Source: Clostridium muellerianum
Lineage (GTDB): Bacteria; Bacillota; Clostridia; Clostridiales; Clostridiaceae
NCBI RefSeq assembly: GCF_012926525.1
Contig: NZ_JABBNI010000012.1
Location: forward strand, 62,001 to 126,000
Direction of reading: 5' to 3'
Length of the DNA: 64,000 nt
How positions within the stretch are numbered: the stretch's first letter is position 1; the number at the start of each line of letters is the position of its first letter. This document shows, piece after piece, positions 25,827-35,573 of the stretch. A program made the position numbers and the translations under genes. The notes below the pieces were generated by a model that saw only the letters and a program-made list of their open reading frames with translations, had not been told where the DNA came from and searched no databases.

Positions 25827-26155
25827 TGGCTAAAAAAGATTTTAAAAATTTTAGAGATCCTGTAGTTTATGTTCTTAATCAAGAACTTAGAAAAAGAAAT
25901 CTTAGAAATAAGGTTTCAATTGAACCTGGATGGGATGGAGAACTTATACAGTATCCAGTAGAATTAATCAGAGATAGCAATAAGAAAGTAACTAAAATTA
26001 TATATGCAACTGGAGCAGACCAGTGGTCCCAGAAATTAATTAGAGATGGTACTGGTAAAATATATCAGGTTAAAACTACATTCCCTGATTCAAGCACAGA
26101 AACTATACAAATAAATAGATTTGATAATGTAGTAAACACCATAACAGAGGTTTAG
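25826..26155 (+). CDS. Small tail protein, function unknown
   Basis: A 109-aa protein (FRDPVVYVLNQELRKRNLRNKVSIEPGWDGELIQYPVELIRD...) with alternating strand patterns such as KVTKIIYATGADQWSQKLIRD. Its start overlaps the hub gene's stop by one base, so it is translationally coupled. Probably a minor baseplate component. No family recognised. Confidence 0.6.
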   Translation: MAKKDFKNFRDPVVYVLNQELRKRNLRNKVSIEPGWDGELIQYPVELIRDSNKKVTKIIYATGADQWSQKLIRDGTGKIYQVKTTFPDSSTETIQINRFDNVVNTITEV

Positions 26156-26168
26156 AGGAAGTGATATT

Positions 26169-27983
26169 ATGGGGAACTCTGGAAGTCTCCCAAGCTTAGT
26201 TTTAAATTTTGATGAATTAGCAGATGCATTAGTTGATTATTTAAAGAATGGGATAGTAGTTAATTTAGGCAATGTAGCAGTTAATACAGCTACTATGGAG
26301 CAGTTGCTTAGTGAAATAAAAAATCAAATTCAAGGTGTTGATTATAAAGATTTAATCAATGCTTTAAATACTTTAGGTGCCAAGTTAGATGCTTTTGCTG
26401 CTAATTTAGGAATCACAGGAACTGAACAAATTTTAGGAGCTTGTTTTGATTTAGGCGCAGTTAAAGAAAGTATATTTGAATTTTCTTTAAATACAGAAGG
26501 GTATTTAACAGGAATAACTTTCTTTCAAAGTGCCTTAAGTTTATATGGGTTGAAAGATAACTTTGATTTATTTATAAATGATGGTTCAGGTGAAACGCAA
26601 CTTTTTAAATCTGTTTATCCTAAAGGTTTTGGCGAACACAAATATATGAATGTATTTTTTAAAATATCTAAGGCAGCAAAGGTTAAAATAGTTTATCATA
26701 ATGATTCCCAAAATAATAAAGTAGTATGGTTTGATTTTCATGTGTTAGATGTTCCCCATGTAAGCACTAGCAGTATAAGTTCAGGTTCAGGAGGAACTAC
26801 TGATGGAAACTCTACAACAATAACAAGTGATTCTGTTAAATATCTCAGAAGATTTGTTGTAACAGATTCAAAAGATCCAAGTTATGTAGATCCTTTAAGT
26901 TTGAATATGGATTATTGGACTATGGCTGCAGAGCATATTCCAAATGACTTTTGGCAGGGGAGAAATGCTTTATTGCAAGGTTTGCAAAATTCATCTTCTG
27001 ATGGAAATACCTATGAGAATTCAATTATAGATAAAATAACTAATTTTTATAGATATTTGTTTCAGTTGCAGCAAGATATAAGAAAAAATGGATTGGTATT
27101 GACTGATTGGCAAGATGATTATAATACATTTATGCAGTTATGTAACAAGGATGTTTTAAGTGGAGGATATGGTTTGCAAGCTTTAAGTAATGTAGAAAAA
27201 ACAGAAATATATCTTACTTATATTTTTCAAACTATAACCTTAATATTTCCTTCATGTCAAAGTTTATTAACTACAGAATATATCAATCAATTTAAAACTT
27301 ATCTTCCAGTGGATAGACTTAGGGTATTAGAATGGATAGATTTTTCTGATGTTAATCCTGATAAAAGTGTTGGAGCATTTGATTTAGATCTGGGTAATAG
27401 TGGAGATATGAGTACATTTAGAACATACATGAATATAGAACCAAGTGCTTTAGATCCTTCAACATTTGCTTTTAGTAATGATGAGGTTTTAAATCCTTGG
27501 TTTTTTAAGCTGTATAAAGATGGACAACCAGTAATTGGAGATAGTATTATTGCTGTAGATGGATTTTTTCCAGGAGATAAGTGGCAAACTAAAAAAGTTA
27601 CAAGCTCTTATACCGTAGGTGATGCAAAAACTATGGCTGTAAGAGTTTTTTTACATGAACTTGGCCATGGTATTGATTTTCAGTATGGAACAATAAATGG
27701 AGTTAAGCTTTCTGATTTAAGCGAATGGAGAAACATTGGAGGATGGCAGTATGGAGATATGAAAATAATTCCAAAGCTGAAACCTACAAAATGGTCATGT
27801 GATTGTACTGAAGAAGATAAAGAACCTCCTATAAGTCTTTATGGATCTACCTTAGTTTATGAAGATTTTGCAGAAACTCATTCTTGTTATTGTATTAATC
27901 CCAATTATTTAAAAACATTTTATCCAAAACGTTTTAATTTTATGGAGAAGTATGTGAAAGGATTTAAGCCATATAGACAATGA
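26169..27983 (+). CDS. Tail-associated protein with lethal-factor-like metallopeptidase domain
   Basis: A 604-aa protein. Residues ~1-95 are a helical N terminus; ~96-200 form a beta-rich module also found in the next gene; a Ser/Gly/Thr linker (SSISSGSGGTTDGNSTT) follows. The C-terminal part (about 440-604) has HELGHGID with zinc ligands His496 and His500, and downstream YEDFAETHSCY (Glu565/Glu569), then PKRFNFMEKYV. HExxHxxD followed by an E-F-F-A-E-like segment and a terminal helix is the layout of the anthrax-lethal-factor/PPEP clan (ATLF-like). It may cut a surface or host protein; substrate unknown. Placed among tail-tip genes, it is either a structural enzyme or a particle-borne effector. 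Confidence 0.72.
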   Translation: MGNSGSLPSLVLNFDELADALVDYLKNGIVVNLGNVAVNTATMEQLLSEIKNQIQGVDYKDLINALNTLGAKLDAFAANLGITGTEQILGACFDLGAVKESIFEFSLNTEGYLTGITFFQSALSLYGLKDNFDLFINDGSGETQLFKSVYPKGFGEHKYMNVFFKISKAAKVKIVYHNDSQNNKVVWFDFHVLDVPHVSTSSISSGSGGTTDGNSTTITSDSVKYLRRFVVTDSKDPSYVDPLSLNMDYWTMAAEHIPNDFWQGRNALLQGLQNSSSDGNTYENSIIDKITNFYRYLFQLQQDIRKNGLVLTDWQDDYNTFMQLCNKDVLSGGYGLQALSNVEKTEIYLTYIFQTITLIFPSCQSLLTTEYINQFKTYLPVDRLRVLEWIDFSDVNPDKSVGAFDLDLGNSGDMSTFRTYMNIEPSALDPSTFAFSNDEVLNPWFFKLYKDGQPVIGDSIIAVDGFFPGDKWQTKKVTSSYTVGDAKTMAVRVFLHELGHGIDFQYGTINGVKLSDLSEWRNIGGWQYGDMKIIPKLKPTKWSCDCTEEDKEPPISLYGSTLVYEDFAETHSCYCINPNYLKTFYPKRFNFMEKYVKGFKPYRQ

Positions 27984-29101
27984 AAAATAATAACGGTTTA
28001 GCCAAATATTGGGTTAATATAGATGAGTTCGTTGATGAATTTAAAGGAAAACTAGATCCTTTACTAATAAACAAGCTTAAGGAAAAGTTTAATATATTAA
28101 AAAACAGTGAGGAACTTTTAAGAGAAATAGAAAATATTCTTCCAGAAGAATATTTTAAATATCTTTCTAAGAAAATAAAAGATCTTGTAAATAAAAAATA
28201 TTCTGGTGAGCAACATGTAGATGGTATAAGAGAAGATGTTCCACCATTAAAAGGTGACTTTGATGTAGTGTGGAAATCTCCTGGAGCAATTGCTCTTACT
28301 GATGTACAAATTGAAACTACGGGTTGGAAGCCTAATGATGCTTACAGTTTAAAAGTAAATCATTATAGTAAGGATAAAGATGGGCAAATAGTAAGTAAAA
28401 GAGAAAAGCCTTTGTTTATAAGAGTACCTTTTAAGGAACTTGGAGAGCATAAGGCTTTTAGTGTTTTTTATAATTATTTTGGTAAGAAAAACTATAAAAT
28501 AAGGCTTGATGATGAAGTTGTTTTTACAGTACACAATAATTCAGGAAATTCTAGGCAGTTATATTTAGATATTGAATATTTATTATTAGGTAAGGACACA
28601 CCAACAGCAGGATCTACAGCATTATTCTTAGATGTATCTGGGAGTATGAGTAATATTTTAGCTCAAATGGCTACTCTTATGACTAAATTTCTTGTTAATT
28701 TAGAGGATACAGACAAAGTTACAATATGTTTTGCTGCAGATAGAACAGGGGGATGTAAAAAAGGCACCTATGATTTTAGAAGAAAAGATTTTGTAGGTAA
28801 GGATAATGCTATTAAATTTATATCTGATATAGCTAATATACCACAATTTGGCGGAGGAGCTTATGACATTATGACCATACAAAGTGCTATTGATTATAAC
28901 ATGATTGACTTTGATAACTATATATTCTGCACTGACCAGACATTAGAACAACATCCTAATTCACAACTTTTAAAAGATAGAATTAAAAAATTTTTTAAAA
29001 ACAAAGAAGTTTATACTATACCAGTAAATGATGAAAGTAAATCATACTGGCAGAATGTGTACGAAGATACAAATATATTTAAACCATTAGATTTACATTA
29101 A
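27980..29101 (+). CDS. von Willebrand factor A domain protein of the tail cassette
   Basis: A 373-aa protein. Residues ~1-75 are helical; ~75-210 is a beta-rich module resembling residues ~96-200 of the preceding metallopeptidase protein (shared GEHK then VFY/VFF core). A VWA domain follows (about 212-373) with a MIDAS motif D218-V-S-G-S and later acidic loops (CFAADRTGG; FCTDQT). VWA domains bind metal-dependent protein partners. ATGA overlap with the upstream gene means coupled translation. It likely docks to the same particle site and may bind a receptor or another tail protein. Confidence 0.75.
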   Translation: MKNNNGLAKYWVNIDEFVDEFKGKLDPLLINKLKEKFNILKNSEELLREIENILPEEYFKYLSKKIKDLVNKKYSGEQHVDGIREDVPPLKGDFDVVWKSPGAIALTDVQIETTGWKPNDAYSLKVNHYSKDKDGQIVSKREKPLFIRVPFKELGEHKAFSVFYNYFGKKNYKIRLDDEVVFTVHNNSGNSRQLYLDIEYLLLGKDTPTAGSTALFLDVSGSMSNILAQMATLMTKFLVNLEDTDKVTICFAADRTGGCKKGTYDFRRKDFVGKDNAIKFISDIANIPQFGGGAYDIMTIQSAIDYNMIDFDNYIFCTDQTLEQHPNSQLLKDRIKKFFKNKEVYTIPVNDESKSYWQNVYEDTNIFKPLDLH

Positions 29102-29115
29102 AGGAGAGTGATATC

Positions 29116-30660
29116 ATGTCTGATGATTTTTATTATGTAGAGGGAAACTCCTCTGTAAAAGATATAATTAAATCTATAATAAAGGAGATAACTCAAAAAG
29201 CAGGAACATATGCATGGTCTTTGGTTTACCCCAATAATACAGATGCTATAAAAGATTATGCTTTAATTTCAACTAAAAATCTTTATTGTGATAAAGTATT
29301 TTATACTAAGTTTGAAAGAAGTGCTGCAACAATTCCCACAGGTAATGAACAAAAATTAATAGATAAATATAATAATTCAAAACCATTGACCACAGAACAA
29401 TATAATCTTATGAAGAGATATATTGGAAGTTTAGATATTGGTAAAATTACAGGTTACATTAATAATTCATATTATAGTGAATCTAATGTACTTAAGAAAG
29501 AATCAGGAATGAGAACAGATGATGAAAATACTTTTACACAATTTGTTAGAACTGTGAGAAATATTACTGATGATGCAGAAATTACATTAATTTATAAGTA
29601 TTTAAATGGTATTGCATTAAATACAAGTGAACAAAATCAATATCAAGTATTTAAAGAAGCTCATGAACTTACTTCAAGTGAAATAAATGAATGGACAAAA
29701 TTAAAAAAAGATAGAAAGTTTTATAGTGATAGCATAGTTATTATCTTATTGAAAGAATATTTAATGCCTGATTTATTAAGCAATTCTGATAGATCATCAC
29801 TTGCAAGCTATAGACAATCAATAGAACTTACAGATTTAGAAATGCAGCAATTAGCGAGACTTAAAGCTGGAATGGATAATAGAAACAACATAAGTATTAG
29901 TATAGGTACTGAAATTGAGGACAAACAAGTTATGCAAAATGAAAATGGTAAACAACAACAGATAACAATAAAGGATTTAGTTGAAGATAAAAGTTCATTA
30001 CCAGCAAGATTTGCATGGTATAGAAATTTAGATTCAAGTATAGGGGATTGGCTGCCACTTCAATTTTGGATAACTCAGAATAAGGATAGTATAAATATAG
30101 TTCTAAGAGGAGATCCATCTGCTGATAATTATCCTTATAACAATTACCTTACAAGCTGGGCACATATAGGCGCATTAAAACCTGTTCGTGATGGAGCATA
30201 TACAGATGATGTTTATAATTTTGGAGTGTGCACTTCTTCAGATTTAGAACCACAATATATTCCTAAATTTGGTTCAAGGACAGGAACAGGAATAACAGAT
30301 TTTGTAATGGTAGGTAATAAAATTGGTATGCCTTATCAACCTCATTATGCAGCACATTATACTACAAATCAATGGATGGATAAATGTAATTTTAACGGTA
30401 GTAGGTGGAATATGAACAAGCATACATTTGATAATATAACTGTGGTTCATCCTGTAGATATGGAAAGAGGAATATTACAAAATGTAATGGTAGGAGATGC
30501 AACAGCTATAAATGATACAGATAGACTTGTTTATGAAGCAGATGGAGTAGAAGAATGGTACCGAAAGTTTAAAATTAATGCACCATATTCACTTTTTACT
30601 AATGGACCTAATGTTTTATATTGCATAGCTATTAGAATACCTAAATCAGATACAAACTAG
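29116..30660 (+). CDS. Large tail structural protein, function unknown
   Basis: A 514-aa protein with a helical N-terminal half (about 70-290) and a beta-rich C-terminal domain (about 295-514) rich in Trp and Tyr (ARFAWYRNLDSSIGDWLPLQFWITQ..., LTSWAHIGALKPVRDGAYTDD, NQWMDKCNFNGSRWNMNKHTFDNITVVHPVDMERG). Similar C-terminal domains occur in Bacillus phage structural proteins, in my recollection. GGAGAG precedes the ATG. Probably a baseplate or fibre component. Confidence 0.6.
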   Translation: MSDDFYYVEGNSSVKDIIKSIIKEITQKAGTYAWSLVYPNNTDAIKDYALISTKNLYCDKVFYTKFERSAATIPTGNEQKLIDKYNNSKPLTTEQYNLMKRYIGSLDIGKITGYINNSYYSESNVLKKESGMRTDDENTFTQFVRTVRNITDDAEITLIYKYLNGIALNTSEQNQYQVFKEAHELTSSEINEWTKLKKDRKFYSDSIVIILLKEYLMPDLLSNSDRSSLASYRQSIELTDLEMQQLARLKAGMDNRNNISISIGTEIEDKQVMQNENGKQQQITIKDLVEDKSSLPARFAWYRNLDSSIGDWLPLQFWITQNKDSINIVLRGDPSADNYPYNNYLTSWAHIGALKPVRDGAYTDDVYNFGVCTSSDLEPQYIPKFGSRTGTGITDFVMVGNKIGMPYQPHYAAHYTTNQWMDKCNFNGSRWNMNKHTFDNITVVHPVDMERGILQNVMVGDATAINDTDRLVYEADGVEEWYRKFKINAPYSLFTNGPNVLYCIAIRIPKSDTN

Positions 30661-30669
30661 GAGGGAATC

Positions 30670-32829
30670 ATGAAAATTTTACTGTGTACTTTTAAGTATA
30701 CAGAAAATATTCCTTGTGAATCAGCTAAATTTAAATATGAAAGTAAAGAGTATATGGCTAAAAATAATAAAACTAAGCTTTTGCGAGAAGTGCCAGAAGA
30801 TATATTTAAAGAAAGCATGCTTAAATTATTAAAATTTCAAGAAAAATTATTATCAAAAACTCGTAGAAAACTTCTTAGAAGACATAAGAAATATATATGT
30901 AAATCTAAAAAAACAATATTTAGAATACTATTTACAGAACTTTATAAAAAAGAATTAAATTCTTCAGTAAGTGTTATTAATAGTAAGCTTAGGACTAATA
31001 TAAATTTTCAATTAAAAGATCTACTTGAAAAAAGAATACATGTTAACTATTCAGCGAAGTTAATGAACATATATACTATAAATAAAATATGTACAAATAA
31101 TTTTAAAGAATTATTAGATATAAACAAAGAAAGAATAAAAATTAATAGAGCAGATGTTGTAAAGAACCTTCTAAGAGAAGATATTGATTTTATAAATAGT
31201 CCTCAAAATAAATTATTAAAAAACACCATACAATTTTTATATAAAGTTAAGGCTCAAAATAATTTAAAATTTAAGCATTCAAGAGAACTTTCTAAGTCTA
31301 AATTTAAGATTCTAAAATGTTATAGGTTGATAAAAATTGACAACATTGAAAACAAAGTTTTGTTAAATCAACAAGGTATAAATTATGTAGATAAAAATAT
31401 GGTGCAACTTCTTAAAAATTATAGTAATAGAAAATTGGAAAAGTACAATAGAATAAAGTTCAACAAAGTTTTTAAAGTACACAAAATATATAAAAATTCA
31501 AGTTATTTAATGAAAATTTGTAAATATAACAGGATTATAAAAGTTCCAAAAGTAATGTTATATCATAAACTTAATGTTAAAAAAATGTATAAGTTACCAA
31601 AGCTAAAGTTTTTAAACAGGTTAAATTTAGTTAGCATAAATAAAATGGATAAACATAAATTATTGAAAAATAAATCAATAAAAAATATAGATAAGTTTAA
31701 ATTAAAATTTATAGAAAGCAAAACAATAAAATTTATAGATTTATTTGAAAATAAATTTGTGAAAAAAGGCGCTGCAGCAAATATTAATAAATGTTGTCTT
31801 AACACATTAAAAAGAGAATCTGCAGTACCAGTAGTTATAAATAGATGCAAGAGTATTATTAGAAAAGAATGTGTAACACCAGTAGTTATAAATATATATA
31901 AGAGTATTGTTAAAAAAGAATCTATTGGTATACATAAAACTTATGATAAGGAACACTTTAAAATAACAAAACGCTGGTGGATTATATCTCCAGGTACAGA
32001 GGTAGATGAAAAAATATTGCCATTGGATTATGACTATTTAGAACACCCATTGTTAGGCAGTCCTGGATTAGGATATATAAGAATAAGTTATCCAGATAAA
32101 AATAACTTTAGATCTAGCTTAGAGTACGAACAGGCATGTTTAAAACTAATAAATAGAATGATTGAAAATATGAAAGTTCAATATTTTATTAAGAATAAAG
32201 ACATAATTCCATATGAGTATTTACCTAAAATTTATAAGGCTCATCCAAATTCAATAAATATAAATCCTTATATAAAGCATGATGACAGGATTAGAGGTGT
32301 ATATGAAATACCTATGGCCATAAATATAATGATAGAGATGGTCAATTTTGTAGCTTTAATAGTACATCACTGGGCTAGCCAATTATGCTATTGTACAGGA
32401 CAGGAGGCTATGTGGTTTATTATGGAGGCATTGGACAACTGGCTTAACTTAGATACAACTATAGATCGATTAAGTAAACTAAATGCTAAGGAACATTATA
32501 ATAGAGCTTATAGATGGATCAGGTGGGAAGCTGAAAAAGTATTTTTTAATTGTGATTATGCAAAAGAAAGAGGTAGATTTAGAGGACTTAAATATGCAGG
32601 TCAACTGCTTTCAAATTTAATAGGATATATGAAAAATCATCATTTTAATATAGTCCCTATATGGCATGATGTAAGTAGAATGGATTATTGGAGAGCGCAA
32701 CACAATTTAGATGATAACCCAAGCGACGATATTTTAATAAGATTAGATAAAGTAAAATGTAAGCGGCATTTAAATATTGAAACTAAAAGACTAGATAAAA
32801 AATCAACAGAAGGTACTCCTAAAAAATAA
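30670..32829 (+). CDS. Very basic 719-aa protein with internal repeats, function unknown
   Basis: Residues ~1-400 are extremely Lys/Asn/Ile-rich and built of short loosely repeated units (KYNRIIKVPKVMLYHKL, KMYKLPKLKFLNRL, KNIDKFKLKFIESK). A clear ~21-residue duplication, ESAVPVVINRCKSIIRK / ECVTPVVINIYKSIVKK, lies near 377-417. Residues ~430-700 form a separate Trp/His-rich globular domain (KRWWIISPGTEVDEKILPLDYDYLEHPLLG..., VALIVHHWASQLCYCTGQEAMWFIMEALDNWL). No signal peptide, catalytic motif or known family. AGGAGG precedes the ATG. Could be a fibre or a cationic, cell-damaging part. Confidence 0.55.
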   Translation: MKILLCTFKYTENIPCESAKFKYESKEYMAKNNKTKLLREVPEDIFKESMLKLLKFQEKLLSKTRRKLLRRHKKYICKSKKTIFRILFTELYKKELNSSVSVINSKLRTNINFQLKDLLEKRIHVNYSAKLMNIYTINKICTNNFKELLDINKERIKINRADVVKNLLREDIDFINSPQNKLLKNTIQFLYKVKAQNNLKFKHSRELSKSKFKILKCYRLIKIDNIENKVLLNQQGINYVDKNMVQLLKNYSNRKLEKYNRIKFNKVFKVHKIYKNSSYLMKICKYNRIIKVPKVMLYHKLNVKKMYKLPKLKFLNRLNLVSINKMDKHKLLKNKSIKNIDKFKLKFIESKTIKFIDLFENKFVKKGAAANINKCCLNTLKRESAVPVVINRCKSIIRKECVTPVVINIYKSIVKKESIGIHKTYDKEHFKITKRWWIISPGTEVDEKILPLDYDYLEHPLLGSPGLGYIRISYPDKNNFRSSLEYEQACLKLINRMIENMKVQYFIKNKDIIPYEYLPKIYKAHPNSININPYIKHDDRIRGVYEIPMAINIMIEMVNFVALIVHHWASQLCYCTGQEAMWFIMEALDNWLNLDTTIDRLSKLNAKEHYNRAYRWIRWEAEKVFFNCDYAKERGRFRGLKYAGQLLSNLIGYMKNHHFNIVPIWHDVSRMDYWRAQHNLDDNPSDDILIRLDKVKCKRHLNIETKRLDKKSTEGTPKK

Positions 32830-32850
32830 AATAGAAAGGAATTGATATTA

Positions 32851-33096
32851 ATGTCAGTAAATTATAAAGCAATATCACAACCTAATACAACGTTTAATCA
32901 GCCAAGACAAAAAGAATGGATAGTATTTCATTCAGGCGATTGTGGATGGCAGATAAAAAAACAAACATCATCATTTTTAGAAGCACAAAGCGAAGTTAAA
33001 GAATTATTAAGTAATGGAGGTATGTATACTAGTATAAATAGAGTAATGATGTGTGAAGTAGTTCCAATTGATATGGTTATTACACCACAAGTATAG
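32851..33096 (+). CDS. Small protein in the tail-fibre region, function unknown
   Basis: An 81-aa protein (from ATG 32851, AAAGGAATTG upstream): SVNYKAISQPNTTFNQPRQKEWIVFHSGDCGWQIKKQTSSFLEAQSEVKELL.... A strand-helix-strand pattern, perhaps a fibre chaperone or minor tail part. No family recognised. Confidence 0.55.
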   Translation: MSVNYKAISQPNTTFNQPRQKEWIVFHSGDCGWQIKKQTSSFLEAQSEVKELLSNGGMYTSINRVMMCEVVPIDMVITPQV

Positions 33097-33107
33097 GATG
33101 TGAGTCT

Positions 33108-34103
33108 ATGAAACTTATAAAAGTTAAAGATGGCTTATTAGAGGTTGAGAATTTTTTCTTGACCTCTTCTTTTAGTGATTTTGCTGGAGAAAGTAGTGTT
33201 ACAAGGGATATAAGTACAGGTAAATTAAAGTTAATTTCTAATAATAAAATTGAAAGAAAATTTAAATATGATGAATTTGTTATGGAACTAGAGAAAGAAA
33301 ATTTTAATTCTATAGATGAAGATGATTATTCAATAATTTATTTGGGTAACGATCATTATACTTTTGGAATAAAAGATAAAAAACAAGATGAACAACATAA
33401 ATTTTGGAAGATAATTAAACAAGATAACTATATACAGGCTTATATAAGCGATGATGGTATTAATTATACCAATATAGGTGGCATGAATTTTACAGATATA
33501 ATTACTAAACAAGGATTTGAAAAATATAATAAAGATGAGTTTATTTTAGATAACTATAAAATTTATTCTAATCCGTATGTAACAATACAAAATTTTCCTG
33601 AAAATGTTGTTTGTGAACTATATGATTTAAATAATAATCTTCTGAAAAGTAGAACTTTTGATGATGATTTAGAATGTAAAGTATTTTTAGATGGTAACAT
33701 TCAAGGATATTTTATTTTTAAAGATAGCAATGGAAATCAAATATATAGATCTGACTTATTGAATTTAATCTATGGTGATGTATATGTTTTTAGTCAATAT
33801 GAATTAGAAATAATTTATAATGGTTCAGTAGTAACTAGCACAATTCCAACTACATTAAAGGATTTACAGGAAAGTATAACCATTAAAAATGTAGATTCTA
33901 TAGATTATAAGGAATTGAAACTAGGAATAGAAACTATAAGTGATGATTTAATACAACTAAGTTTAGATGGTGTAACATATTTAAATACAATAAGTTTAGA
34001 TTTATTACAAGGACAAAGCAAAGATGTATTTATAAAGATAACTAAAAATCCAAACAATTATAATTTTTGTGTTAGAGATTTTCAACTTGTTATAAATGGG
34101 TAG
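33108..34103 (+). CDS. Tail fibre/baseplate protein with lectin-like pattern
   Basis: A 331-aa beta-rich protein. Residues ~60-150 (DDYSIIYLGNDHYTFGIKDKKQDEQHKFWKIIKQDNYIQAYISDDGINYTNIGGMNF) resemble a concanavalin-like/DUF1349 jelly roll, with the xAYxSxDGxNYxxIG motif common in carbohydrate-recognising tail proteins. The C-terminal half is made of strands ending in FCVRDFQLVING. Probably contributes to cell-surface binding. Confidence 0.55.
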   Translation: MKLIKVKDGLLEVENFFLTSSFSDFAGESSVTRDISTGKLKLISNNKIERKFKYDEFVMELEKENFNSIDEDDYSIIYLGNDHYTFGIKDKKQDEQHKFWKIIKQDNYIQAYISDDGINYTNIGGMNFTDIITKQGFEKYNKDEFILDNYKIYSNPYVTIQNFPENVVCELYDLNNNLLKSRTFDDDLECKVFLDGNIQGYFIFKDSNGNQIYRSDLLNLIYGDVYVFSQYELEIIYNGSVVTSTIPTTLKDLQESITIKNVDSIDYKELKLGIETISDDLIQLSLDGVTYLNTISLDLLQGQSKDVFIKITKNPNNYNFCVRDFQLVING

Positions 34104-34114
34104 GTGGTGACTAT

Positions 34115-35539
34115 ATGAGTGAATTTTTTAATGTAACATTAAATGATGTACTTTTAGATGATAGCGTAATTTCTAATAGAACAGGTTGGACCAGTGAAAA
34201 AATATATAGAGAAATGATTAATAAAAGAATAACTAAATTTGAGGAACTTGAAGATGTAGATGTAGTAAATAAAAAGAATAATCAATTATTAGCTTATTCA
34301 GAAAGTAAAAGAAAGTTTATTACTATAGATGCAATTGAAGCTGGACAAATTATTGTAACTGGATTAAGACAAATATCTAAAACGGGCATAGTGGGTAGCC
34401 CTGAAAAGCCTGAAATAGTCAACATTCCTATTAATACAACAGATTTTAAGGTGCCGTCAGTGAATATTCTTAAGTATAATTTAGGTACTCAAGATATTAT
34501 AGTAACAAAAAACGAGTTTATTAGTGGAGAAGCTAATGATTTTATACAAGACAATATGGTAGTTTTTGATGGCAAGGCACACTTAAAAACTGAGCATAAT
34601 TATAAGTTTCAGGTTGAAAGAGAATTAGAAACTAAAATAGAATATAGTGTTCATTTTGAAAAATCTGATTTTAAAAGAGTTGAAGAGTTTAGCACTTTTG
34701 AACATGGAGTAACTGAAAATTTGAAAGTAATAGCAATACCATATGATAGATTATTAATACCAACTGGAGATATGAATCTTTCTAATGTAGAACATATAGA
34801 CTATTTTAAATTAACTGCAAATAGTAAAAACTTAAAGGTAGTTTGCAGTGTGGATGGAGGCACTATATGGAAGACATTTAAAGGTGAAAAGTGGATAAAT
34901 GTTAATTTAGATACTGAAAGTGTTAGAGTTAAAGGTATGGATATAGATGAATTCAATAAAATTAATGACGTTTTTTGGAATGAATTGATTACTACTAAAA
35001 AGATAAGATTTGCCTACTTGTTGGCCATGGATACTCCACAAGATATAGAAGAAATAGATAATTTAGATTTAAAATATGATGGTGAAGGTAAGTGGATACA
35101 AGCAAAAGAAGATACCTTTGATGTAATATATGCAAGCAATACATTATTACAGGTGTATGTAAAATTTAGTGGGGATATAAAGATTAATTATCAAGAAGAT
35201 AATGAAGGTTTGAGTATATATGAAAATCATTGGACAAAAGAATGTTTTAAGGGTGTAAATTTATTAACTGATATTAAAGATATTTTTGTTTCAAATAAAT
35301 ATCATGCAATTTCAAATAGTGAATTTACTATCAAAAATAATATTGATAGTGTGGATAAAGAAACGGATATTAAACCGGAAAATCAATTACATTTAGTAAT
35401 AACAGATAATAATATTACAATCTTAGATGTTTTTATATTACCTCAAAACACGCAAAAATATATATTAGGAATAAGTCCTAATTTAAAAGTATTTATAAAA
35501 GGGCAATTTGATGCAAATCTTTATATGACAGTTTGTTAA
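34115..35539 (+). CDS. Putative tail fibre protein
   Basis: A 474-aa protein. The N terminus contains VNKKNNQLLAYSESKRKFITID, a pattern typical of fibre/baseplate attachment regions. The centre and C terminus are beta-rich (FKLTANSKNLKVVCSVDGGTIWKTFKGEKWINVN..., LLQVYVKFSGDIKINYQEDNEG). ATG start with GGTGGTG upstream. It belongs to the row of large fibre genes after the hub; receptor unknown. Confidence 0.6.
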   Translation: MSEFFNVTLNDVLLDDSVISNRTGWTSEKIYREMINKRITKFEELEDVDVVNKKNNQLLAYSESKRKFITIDAIEAGQIIVTGLRQISKTGIVGSPEKPEIVNIPINTTDFKVPSVNILKYNLGTQDIIVTKNEFISGEANDFIQDNMVVFDGKAHLKTEHNYKFQVERELETKIEYSVHFEKSDFKRVEEFSTFEHGVTENLKVIAIPYDRLLIPTGDMNLSNVEHIDYFKLTANSKNLKVVCSVDGGTIWKTFKGEKWINVNLDTESVRVKGMDIDEFNKINDVFWNELITTKKIRFAYLLAMDTPQDIEEIDNLDLKYDGEGKWIQAKEDTFDVIYASNTLLQVYVKFSGDIKINYQEDNEGLSIYENHWTKECFKGVNLLTDIKDIFVSNKYHAISNSEFTIKNNIDSVDKETDIKPENQLHLVITDNNITILDVFILPQNTQKYILGISPNLKVFIKGQFDANLYMTVC

Positions 35540-35573
35540 AGATAATAAAATTAGTAAAAAGGAGGAATTTTTC

